NCBI RefSeq assembly: GCF_030035605.1
Contig: NZ_CP106736.1
Span: forward strand, 3,593,001 to 3,657,000
Reading direction: 5' to 3'
DNA from: Silvimonas soli
GTDB taxonomy: Bacteria; Pseudomonadota; Gammaproteobacteria; Burkholderiales; Chitinibacteraceae
Length of the DNA stretch: 64,000 bases
Part shown: piece by piece, positions 7,139 through 14,499 of the stretch
How the letters are laid out: each line of letters opens with the position of its first letter
Numbering within the stretch: the first letter of the stretch is position 1
Notes under the pieces: generated by a model
Told to the model about the DNA's origin: nothing
Seen by the model: the letters and a program-made list of their open reading frames with translations, nothing else
Databases searched by the model: none
Program-made: the position numbers and the translations under genes

Positions 7139-7941
7139 GATAGATGGGGTGCCATGGCAGAGTCGCGAGCGAGAGCGTGTAGCAGCGAGCGTGCCGCCTG
7201 ATCGGCTTCGGCCAGCGCTTTAACGCGCTGCTGTTGCCAGTATAGAGTTAGTTCCGGCGAAAACTGGCCACCGTATTTCTCGTTCAGCACGTCTAGATCA
7301 TGCAGATGCCCGAGCGCTTCTTGCGCCGGTTTGGCCGCGCCGGGCAGGGCGCGCCAACGCCTGGGCAACCACTGCTGCAGATGCTCATGTAAATAGCGTA
7401 ATTTTTTTACGGTGACGCGTGCGGCGTGCCAGTTGGCCACATCCGCCTGTTCGTCCAGACCAACCAACTGGCGACCTGATTTGTGCCGCAAAACACGTGC
7501 GGTCTGGCGGATGCGCTGGGTCAGCTTGCGTTTGCCCGGCAAGGACTTTTGCAACAGCTCGGGCAGCGCCTCGACGTGCCGGTCAAAGCCTTTTAGCCGC
7601 AACTGGCGCAACGTTTGAGCGCGGGGCAGGGCGCTATCGTTGATTTGGGTTATGAGTGGCTCAGTTAACGGTTGCGGCCAGGTGGCGATCAGTTCGAGCA
7701 AGGCATCCCGATCGCGCAACGCGTTGGTGGCCGATCCTGCCTGCTTCATCAAGGTCAGAAGTTTGGCGATTGCCTGACGGTGGCTGGCGAGCGGCGTGAG
7801 TTGAATACGCAGGCTGCGCAGGCCAATGCGGAACTGGTGCAGCGCGGCTTCGTCACCTTTGCGGCAAACGGCGCGATGTAAACGCACCAGTTGCTGCGCC
7901 TGCGCGCTTTGCTGTTTGATCCATTGCTTGCGCTTGCCCAT
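7135..7941 (-). CDS. CHAD domain protein
   Basis: The 268-residue, strongly basic and helical product has the pattern of a CHAD domain (conserved histidine alpha-helical domain): HQFRIGLRSLRIQLTPLA near residue 36, later VTVKKLRYLHEHLQQWLP, and GHLHDLDVLNE. Conserved His, Arg and Lys residues in these helices bind inorganic polyphosphate in characterised members. CHAD is often fused to or adjacent to CYTH triphosphatases; no CYTH domain is seen here. ATG 7941 was chosen over GTG 7947 because GGGGGAA is well spaced from it. It overlaps the downstream HPt gene by 4 bp. Confidence 0.85.
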   Translation of the reverse strand: MGKRKQWIKQQSAQAQQLVRLHRAVCRKGDEAALHQFRIGLRSLRIQLTPLASHRQAIAKLLTLMKQAGSATNALRDRDALLELIATWPQPLTEPLITQINDSALPRAQTLRQLRLKGFDRHVEALPELLQKSLPGKRKLTQRIRQTARVLRHKSGRQLVGLDEQADVANWHAARVTVKKLRYLHEHLQQWLPRRWRALPGAAKPAQEALGHLHDLDVLNEKYGGQFSPELTLYWQQQRVKALAEADQAARSLLHALARDSAMAPHLS

Positions 7942-7997
7942 CGCCACTTCCCCCAGAATGTGCCGCTTGCGTTAAATGTCTTTTTGACGTTATCGCG

Positions 7998-8675
7998 TCA
8001 GACCGTCTGCGCGCTCAGCCATTGATCAACAATGAACTGCGCGGCATTGAGCGATTCGACCACCGGTACACCCAGCGCCAGGGTTTCGGCCGACGGCGGA
8101 CGCAAATCTGGCACCATAATCACGCGGCACCCGGCGCTATGGGCTGCGGCGATACCAAAATTGGAATCCTCAAAAGCCACGCATTCTTGCGGTAAGCGGC
8201 CAAGGCTGGCGCTGGCTTTGAGATAGATATCGGGCGCAGGCTTGGGATGTTCGATTTCATCGCCACACACGGCAAACTCAAAGTAAGGCCACAGACCTGC
8301 TTCTTGCAGGTGATGCTCAGCCACGCTGCGCCGTGACGATGTCGCTACCGCGCAGGGAATACCGCGTTGTTTGAGCCATTCCAGCAAATCGCGCACCCCG
8401 GGGCGATGGGGAATGGCGACTGCAGTCGCTTTCAGGTAGCAGGCGTGGGTGGCGTCGATCAAGTCTTGCACCGGTGCATCAGAACCGAGTTCCAGCCGCA
8501 GATAATCCGGAACCTTGCTCATGTGCATGCCGACCATGCCGTAGGGCACACATTCATGTAGTGGGAGATTGAGTTCGCCAGCGGCAGCCATCCAGCAGTC
8601 AATGGCGATGCGCTCGGTGTCCAGCATCAAACCGTCCATATCGAAGATGGCGGCTTGCAAAGGTGGGAAAGACAT
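7998..8675 (-). CDS. HAD superfamily phosphatase/phosphomutase, subfamily IA
   Basis: The 225-residue product is a haloacid-dehalogenase-like hydrolase of the beta-phosphoglucomutase/YniC-like group. The nucleophile motif is FDMDGLMLDTE (Asp12, Asp14), motif II is VATSSRR near residue 115, and motifs III/IV are HPKPAPDIY and FEDSNFGIAAA. The helical cap between residues 16 and 85 is the small four-helix type. Likely substrates are sugar phosphates or other small phosphoesters; specificity cannot be read from sequence. It stands alone on the minus strand, divergent from the YchJ-like gene. Confidence 0.88.
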   Translation of the reverse strand: MSFPPLQAAIFDMDGLMLDTERIAIDCWMAAAGELNLPLHECVPYGMVGMHMSKVPDYLRLELGSDAPVQDLIDATHACYLKATAVAIPHRPGVRDLLEWLKQRGIPCAVATSSRRSVAEHHLQEAGLWPYFEFAVCGDEIEHPKPAPDIYLKASASLGRLPQECVAFEDSNFGIAAAHSAGCRVIMVPDLRPPSAETLALGVPVVESLNAAQFIVDQWLSAQTV

Positions 8676-8774
8676 GACGTAAACAATTGATTTGATTAAG
8701 ATGCCAGTCTACCCGATCTACCACCCCCGGGACAGGCAGGAATGCCGCCCGTTGGCTTGCCAGTACACCCTCAT

Positions 8775-9182
8775 ATGACACCTTCCAAAGTTCTCTCCGC
8801 TGCCCTGCCTTGTCCTTGCGGTAACAAACTGGCTTATGCCGATTGTTGTGGCGCGTTCCACGCAGGCGAAGCCGCGCCTACGCCAGAAAAACTGATGCGC
8901 TCGCGTTACGCCGCTTATGTATTGCAGTTAGCGCCTTATCTATTGCAAACCTGGGCCGAGGCAACGCGACCAGCGACGCTGGATTTTGCCGAGGATGGCG
9001 CGGTGAAATGGCTCGGTCTGGAGATCAAACACGCGCAAGCGCAGGGCGACGATGGGCTGGTTGAATTTGTTGCTCGCTACAAAAGCGGTGGCCGTGCAAC
9101 ACGCATGCATGAAACCAGCCGCTTCAAACGCGAGCCGGATGGCCGTTGGTACTATGTAGATGGCGACATGCACGAGAAGTGA
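8775..9182 (+). CDS. ychJ: YchJ/UPF0225 family protein
   Basis: The 135-residue product has the YchJ layout: an N-terminal SEC-C-like metal-binding stretch with Cys13, Cys15, Cys24 and Cys25 (PCPCGN...DCCG), then PEKLMRSRYAAYVL, and an NTF2-like fold ending in SRFKREPDGRWYYVDGDM. Biochemical function of the family is not known. ATG 8775 gives the family N-terminus; an ATG at 8742 would add eleven unconserved residues. The Shine-Dalgarno is weak. It is divergent from the HAD gene and monocistronic. Confidence 0.87.
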   Translation: MTPSKVLSAALPCPCGNKLAYADCCGAFHAGEAAPTPEKLMRSRYAAYVLQLAPYLLQTWAEATRPATLDFAEDGAVKWLGLEIKHAQAQGDDGLVEFVARYKSGGRATRMHETSRFKREPDGRWYYVDGDMHEK

Positions 9183-9474
9183 GCAACACGGACGGGTAAA
9201 CCTGCGGTTTTCTCAGCAAAAGCCCGGCAGAATCTGACAGTTCATATCAGACGACTACGTCTTTTTTGCCAGCTAGAGCCCTAAATCGGCCGATCTTGCT
9301 TTGATCCTGAACACCTTTGTTTGGGAGTGTTTCATTCAGGCAACGGCCTCACTCCATCCCCCGAAATGGTGCATTGGCTCGCAACCCGCGCCGATATTGG
9401 TGCGTAGCCGTGCGGGAAAATCCTTATCTTCATTTTGCGGTTGTGAATATTGACTTTGTTGTCGTGCTTCGTTA
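9183..9474. other. Intergenic region upstream of the fatty-acid regulator
   Basis: This stretch holds the 3' flank of the ychJ-like gene and the promoter side of the TetR gene. Apart from the operator at 9475-9496 I see no clear terminator, repeat or ORF. Confidence 0.5.
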
Positions 9475-9496
9475 ATTTCAAACAAACGTTTGAAAT
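9475..9496. promoter_or_regulatory. PsrA-type operator
   Basis: The perfect palindrome ATTTCAAAC-AAAC-GTTTGAAAT has 9-bp arms and a 4-base spacer. It contains CAAAC-N4-GTTTG, the consensus described for Pseudomonas PsrA (G/CAAAC-N2-4-GTTTG/C). It lies 33 bp upstream of the ATG of a PsrA-like TetR gene, so autoregulation and control of the downstream fadE are expected. The binding assignment is by consensus only. Confidence 0.75.
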
Positions 9497-9528
9497 ATTT
9501 GAAACAGCGCTACATCTCTGGAGTCAGC

Positions 9529-10200
9529 ATGGCCGAGTCCGCCCGGGCTGTCGAAACATCGACCCGTATTCTTGATGCCGCCGAGCTTCTGTTCGTCGAG
9601 CACGGCTTTGATGCCACTTCCATGCGTTTGATCACGCAAGCCGCCGGCGTCAATATCGCCGCCGTTAACTACTATTTCGGCTCCAAAGATGGCCTGTTCA
9701 AGGCAGTTTTTGAGCGTCGCGCCGAGCCTTTCGTGCGACTGTTCGTCGGACACCTGGATCGCCTTGAGCGCGATGTCGCCAATCCGTCGGCACAGCAAGT
9801 GGTTGAAGCCTTTGTAAACGCCGCCTGTGAACTGGGTCGCGATACTACCTTGGGCGGTTTGATCTTTGTGCGTTTGCTGGCTCGTACGTTTGTGGAGCCG
9901 CATCCGGTACTTAAAGAAAGCATGCCGCGCCGCTACAGCGAACTCACTCGTCGATACACCACTGCCTTGGTCAAAGCCCTGCCACATCTGGGCGAAGCCG
10001 AGGTGCACTGGCGTTTCCATTTCCTGGCCAACGCCATGTTCAACGCGTTTGCCGGTACCAACGTACTGCGTCTGTTTATGGCGCAACCCATCGTCAATGC
10101 GCGTGACCCGCAAATGGTCGCCCGCATGCTCGTTCCTTTTGTCGTAGCAGGCCTGGACGCGGCTGCCGCCGATCCATCCCTGAATAATGCAAATAATTGA
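9529..10200 (+). CDS. psrA: TetR family regulator of fatty-acid oxidation, PsrA-like
   Basis: The 223-residue product has a TetR N-terminal helix-turn-helix (TRILDAAELLFVEHGFDATS, then MRLITQAAGVNIAAVNYYFGSK at about 30-51) and a C-terminal ligand domain resembling Pseudomonas PsrA, a repressor released by long-chain fatty acids. ATG 9529 is preceded by GGAG at a 5-base spacing. An earlier ATG at 9490 would lie inside the operator palindrome and is rejected. The stop is followed after 13 bp by fadE, with GGAG between, so regulator and fadE form one operon. The fatty-acid genes downstream support the functional call; FadR of Bacillus is an alternative relative. Confidence 0.85.
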   Translation: MAESARAVETSTRILDAAELLFVEHGFDATSMRLITQAAGVNIAAVNYYFGSKDGLFKAVFERRAEPFVRLFVGHLDRLERDVANPSAQQVVEAFVNAACELGRDTTLGGLIFVRLLARTFVEPHPVLKESMPRRYSELTRRYTTALVKALPHLGEAEVHWRFHFLANAMFNAFAGTNVLRLFMAQPIVNARDPQMVARMLVPFVVAGLDAAAADPSLNNANN

Positions 10201-10213
10201 GGAGTAACAAGAC

Positions 10214-12670
10214 ATGACCGCGCTCATCTGTGTGGCTGTTGTACTGGTCGCGTTCCTGCTGGTGGCGTATCTGCGCGCCCCGTTGTGGTTTAGTTCGCTG
10301 CTGGTTTTGCTGGGTACTGTTTATTCCGTGGCGGCGCACGGCGCTTCTGTGATCTTTGCTGTGGTCGTTGTGGTGGTATTGGCTGTTCTGAACCTCAAAC
10401 CATTGCGCCGCGCCATCATCACTGGCCCGTTGTTTTCCGTCTTCAAAAAAATCACCCCGCCAATGTCGCAGACCGAGCAAGAAGCGGTTGATGCCGGCAC
10501 CGTGTGGTGGGATCGTGATTTGTTCTCGGGCAAGCCGGATTACAGCCGCCTGCACAGTTTTCCGGCGCCCAAGCTGACTGCCGAAGAACAAGCGTTTATT
10601 GATGGCCCGACCGAGCAGCTGTGCGCCATGCTCGACGACTGGAAGATCACCCACGACACCAAAGATTTGTCGCCTGAAGCCTGGCAGTTCATCAAGGACA
10701 ACGGCTTCCTGGGCATGATCATCAAGAAAGAATATGGCGGTAAAGAATTCTCCAATCTGGCGCACGCTCGCGTGGTGACCAAGATTGCTACGCGCAGTGG
10801 TTCTGCTGCAGTAACGGTGATGGTGCCGAACTCGCTCGGACCGGGCGAATTGCTGCAGCACTACGGTACTGAAGCACAAAAGAACTACTACCTGCCGCGT
10901 CTGGCCAAAGGTATCGAGATTCCGTGTTTCGCGCTGACCAGCCCGGAAGCCGGTTCTGATGCCGGTGGTATCCCGGATTACGGCGTAGTCACGCGTGGCA
11001 GCTATACCGATCCGCGCACTGGCGAGCGTCATGAAGACGTGCTGGGTATTCGCGTGTCTTGGGAAAAGCGTTACATCACGCTGGGCCCGATCGCCACGAT
11101 CCTGGGTATGGCTTTCAAGCTGTATGACCCGGATGGTCTGCTGGGCGACAAGAAAGACATTGGTATTACCTGCGCGTTGATCCCGACCGAGCACGAAGGC
11201 GTGCAGATCGGCCGTCGCCACTATCCTGGTACTTCGGTGTTCCAGAACGGTCCGAACTGGGGTAAGGACGTGTTTATCCCGATGGATTGGGTTATTGGTG
11301 GCAAGGATTACGTCGGCCAGGGCTGGCGCATGCTGGTGGAATGTCTGTCGGTGGGCCGTTGTATCTCGCTGCCAGCCATGTCTGTGGCGTCCGGCAAGTT
11401 GTCGTCGTGGACTACCGGTGCTTATGCCCGCATCCGTAACCAGTTTGGTCTGGCGATTGGCAAGTTTGAAGGTGTGGATGAAGCACTGGGCCGTATCGGT
11501 GGCTTTACCTACCAGATGGACGCCGCGCAAAGCCTGGCGCTGACTGGCCTGGATCTGGGCGAAAAGCCATCCGTGCTGTCCGGCATCTTGAAGTACCACA
11601 ACACCGAACGCATGCGTAAGTGCATCAACGATGCCATGGACGTGCACGCCGGCAAGGCTGTGTGTATCGGCCCGAACAACTACCTGGCACACGGTTATCA
11701 GGCGATCCCGGTGGCGATCACCGTGGAAGGCGCCAACATCCTGACCCGTTCGATGATCATCTTTGGTCAGGGCGCGATCCGTTGCCATCCGTATGTGCTG
11801 ACCGAATTGCGTGCGGCGATGGGCAACGACGGCGCGGCATTCGATGGCGCAGTAATTGGCCACATCGGCTTCACGATTTCCAACGCGGTGCGTTCGCTGT
11901 TAATGGGGCTGACTTGCGGTCGCTTTATCGGCAGCCCGAAATCCGGCGCAACCGCTGTGTTCTATCGCAACACCACACGGATGTCCTCAGCGTTTGCCTT
12001 CGCCGCAGACATGGGTATGGCTTCGCTGGGCGGTAGCCTCAAGTTCAAGGAAAAGCTCTCCGCCCGCCTGGGTGATGCGCTGTCCAATCTGTATATCGCC
12101 ACCGCCGTACTGAAAAAATATCAGGACGAAGGTGCAACGGCTGAAGACTTGCCGCTGATGCAATGGGCTGCCCAAACCGCGCTGTATGACTGCCAGACCG
12201 CGCTGGATGGTTTCCTCAATAACCACCCGAACCGCGCCCTGGCATGGCTGATGCGCCGCATTGTGTTCCCGCTGGGTCTGACCCTGCGCACAGCGCCGGA
12301 TGAAGTCGGTACCCGCATCGCTCGTCTGCTGATGGAGCCTTCTGCCAGCCGCGATCGCCTGACTGAGTTCATGTACAAGCCGACCGCCGAGACTGATCCG
12401 GTCGGTGTCTTGGATCACGCCCTCAAGGCCGTGATCGCCACTGAAGCAGTGGAAGGCAAGCTGCGCAAGGCGAGTCGCGGTGGCCAACTGACCGGCTTGA
12501 CCTCGCACGCCCAGCTGGCCGATGCCCAGACCAAGGGTTTGATTACACAAGAAGAATTCTCTGCCATTACCCGTGCTCGGCAGCTCAAGCGTGCCGTGAT
12601 CATGGTGGACGATTTTGACAGCCAGTTGCGTAACCCGGATCCGGAAGTAACGACCCGCAGCGTTTTCTAA
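10214..12670 (+). CDS. fadE: Acyl-CoA dehydrogenase, FadE type
   Basis: The 818-residue flavoenzyme catalyses the first step of fatty-acid beta-oxidation, converting acyl-CoA to trans-2-enoyl-CoA. Its length and layout match E. coli FadE (814 residues): two N-terminal hydrophobic helices (about residues 1-50), then an acyl-CoA dehydrogenase core with ITHDTKDLSPEAW, CFALTSPEAGSDAGGIPDYG at about 240-258 and VEGANILTRSMIIFGQGAI, and the extra C-terminal domain of about 200 residues. It follows the PsrA-like gene in the same operon. A long open frame on the opposite strand (10094-11863) is a composition artefact. Confidence 0.95.
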   Translation: MTALICVAVVLVAFLLVAYLRAPLWFSSLLVLLGTVYSVAAHGASVIFAVVVVVVLAVLNLKPLRRAIITGPLFSVFKKITPPMSQTEQEAVDAGTVWWDRDLFSGKPDYSRLHSFPAPKLTAEEQAFIDGPTEQLCAMLDDWKITHDTKDLSPEAWQFIKDNGFLGMIIKKEYGGKEFSNLAHARVVTKIATRSGSAAVTVMVPNSLGPGELLQHYGTEAQKNYYLPRLAKGIEIPCFALTSPEAGSDAGGIPDYGVVTRGSYTDPRTGERHEDVLGIRVSWEKRYITLGPIATILGMAFKLYDPDGLLGDKKDIGITCALIPTEHEGVQIGRRHYPGTSVFQNGPNWGKDVFIPMDWVIGGKDYVGQGWRMLVECLSVGRCISLPAMSVASGKLSSWTTGAYARIRNQFGLAIGKFEGVDEALGRIGGFTYQMDAAQSLALTGLDLGEKPSVLSGILKYHNTERMRKCINDAMDVHAGKAVCIGPNNYLAHGYQAIPVAITVEGANILTRSMIIFGQGAIRCHPYVLTELRAAMGNDGAAFDGAVIGHIGFTISNAVRSLLMGLTCGRFIGSPKSGATAVFYRNTTRMSSAFAFAADMGMASLGGSLKFKEKLSARLGDALSNLYIATAVLKKYQDEGATAEDLPLMQWAAQTALYDCQTALDGFLNNHPNRALAWLMRRIVFPLGLTLRTAPDEVGTRIARLLMEPSASRDRLTEFMYKPTAETDPVGVLDHALKAVIATEAVEGKLRKASRGGQLTGLTSHAQLADAQTKGLITQEEFSAITRARQLKRAVIMVDDFDSQLRNPDPEVTTRSVF

Positions 12671-12886
12671 GCGCGTCAAGGCTCCGTTGTATTTGCGTCC
12701 GGTGGCTTGCCGCCGGACCAATCGGAATAAAAAATTCAGCAGGTCGTTTTTGTTGCGCACCAAAGCAGGGCAAAACACTTGACTGGAATCTACTGAAGGC
12801 CGGAACAAGGCCTCCGATGAAAACCCGCCAGGAGCGGCGGGTCCCAAAAAAATCGCAGTCAGAAGCTGCGTTTGAAGGAGAGTACG

Positions 12887-14413
12887 ATGAAGAAGATGGT
12901 CTGCGCGTTACGCATGATTGGAGCCGGGAGTCTGGTGGTTATCTCCAGTCATGCTCTGGCTTCGGGATATACCTTCGGCGTGCAAAGTATCAGTGCGCAA
13001 AGCGTGGCGAATTCAAATGGTGCAGAAGCCAAAGACGCTTCGGTGCTGTTTTATAACCCGGCTGGTATGACCCGCTTGCAAGGTGACAATATCTCCGGCG
13101 GTGTGGTGTTGCTTGATCCGTCGATCAAGGTTTCCAATGCCAGTTCCACCACGGTAGGTGGTGTGCCGGTTCAGGGCAATAACGGTGGCGATCCAACCGA
13201 ACTGGTTGCGGTGCCGCAGTTGTATTACACCCACCAGGTCAATGACCAGATGTTCGCCGGTATCGGTTTCTTTGTGCCGTTTGGTGACTCTGTCAAGTAC
13301 GACAGCGGTTGGGTTGGTCGTTACAACTCCACTCGCCTCGATATGCGCACTTACGCATTTAACCCGTCGTTTGCCTACAAAGTGAACGATCACCTGTCGC
13401 TGGGTGTGGGTTTCACTGCGCAATACATGGACGCGTCTTTCAAGAAGAAGGCGGACTTCGGTTCACTGGCCGCACAAGACCTGAAAGCAACGCTGAGCAC
13501 CCCGGAAGGCCAGCAGCAACTCACCACCCTCGTTACCCAGATGGTAGTGAACGGCATGCTGACCCAGGCACAGGCCCAGCAAATTCAGGCTTCGCTGCCT
13601 ACCGCTATTGCTGCCATGCAAGGCAACGCCAAGTATGACGGCGAGCTGAGCTATGAAGGCACTGACTGGGGCTTTGGCTGGAACATCGGCGCGTTGTATG
13701 AGGTCGATCCAACCTTGCGTTTCGGTGCCGCTTATCGCAGCAGCATCAAGCAAAACCTGTCGGGTGATGCCGACTGGAACGATCCGCAGAATTTCAACCT
13801 GGATGGCTTGTCCAACTTCGGGGCCGCCGGTTCAGTGCTGAACGCTGCACTTAACAAGACACTGCAAGGCGCTTTCTCGGCCTTTGAAGATGGCAATGGC
13901 AAGGTTTCCGTCAATACGCCTGATACCGTGTCGCTGAACTTCTTCAAGCAAATCAACGACAAATGGGCAGTGATGGGCGACTGGACCCACACCTGGCACT
14001 CCAAGTTTGACGAACTGCGTTTGCAGTTCGACAACGGCTTGCCAGATGCGGTGATCGAGCAAAACTGGAAGAACACCAACCGTTATTCGCTGGGTGCAAC
14101 TTATCAGTACAGCACGCCGTTCCAGCTGCGTTTCGGTATGGCGTACGACCAGTCGCCAGTACCAAGTTCGACTTACCGGATTGCAGCACTGCCAGACAGC
14201 AACCGGATCTGGTATTCGCTGGGCTTTAACTATGCGGTCAACAAGGATATGTCGGTCGACGTGGCTTATACCTACGTGAATATCCAGGGTTCGCATATGA
14301 ATAACAACGAAGGTTGCGTACTGCCAACGTGTACCGGCAGTGGCACCACCACTGTGGCTGACTTCAGCAGCAATGCCAATATTCTTGGCGCGCAGTTGAA
14401 CTACCACTTCTAA
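12887..14413 (+). CDS. fadL: Outer-membrane long-chain fatty acid transporter, FadL/OmpP1 family
   Basis: The 508-residue protein is a FadL-family beta-barrel that imports long-chain fatty acids across the outer membrane. A signal peptide (MKKMVCALRMIGAGSLVVISS through HALAS) precedes the N-terminal hatch, seen as FGVQSISAQSVANSNGAEA and the conserved YNPAGMTRL. The last residues LNYHF end in the aromatic residue needed for barrel assembly. ATG 12887 has AAGGAG at a 6-base spacing. It follows fadE after about 215 bp that contain two GC-rich hairpins (12697-12718 and 12823-12841) without T-runs, so read-through or a separate promoter are both possible. An insertion around residues 200-245 (Gln/Ala-rich) is longer than in E. 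coli FadL. Confidence 0.93.
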   Translation: MKKMVCALRMIGAGSLVVISSHALASGYTFGVQSISAQSVANSNGAEAKDASVLFYNPAGMTRLQGDNISGGVVLLDPSIKVSNASSTTVGGVPVQGNNGGDPTELVAVPQLYYTHQVNDQMFAGIGFFVPFGDSVKYDSGWVGRYNSTRLDMRTYAFNPSFAYKVNDHLSLGVGFTAQYMDASFKKKADFGSLAAQDLKATLSTPEGQQQLTTLVTQMVVNGMLTQAQAQQIQASLPTAIAAMQGNAKYDGELSYEGTDWGFGWNIGALYEVDPTLRFGAAYRSSIKQNLSGDADWNDPQNFNLDGLSNFGAAGSVLNAALNKTLQGAFSAFEDGNGKVSVNTPDTVSLNFFKQINDKWAVMGDWTHTWHSKFDELRLQFDNGLPDAVIEQNWKNTNRYSLGATYQYSTPFQLRFGMAYDQSPVPSSTYRIAALPDSNRIWYSLGFNYAVNKDMSVDVAYTYVNIQGSHMNNNEGCVLPTCTGSGTTTVADFSSNANILGAQLNYHF

Positions 14414-14499
14414 ACGAGGTGGGCCGGCCCGGCGTTGTTGGCTGGGCTGGCCTGTTCGGCTCCCGCAAGGGAGCTGGTTCTACATGGGATATATTGCAA

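Noticed and set aside
10094..11863. 589-codon open frame on the minus strand opposite fadE
   Set aside because: It mirrors the fadE codons, has His/Arg/Gln-rich composition typical of antisense frames in GC-rich genes, and has no family pattern or ribosome-binding site.
12823..12841. GC-rich hairpin before fadL as a terminator of fadE
   Set aside because: The stem (ACCCGCC/GGCGGGT) is good, but it is followed by CCCAAAAAAA on the plus strand, so it lacks a T-run.
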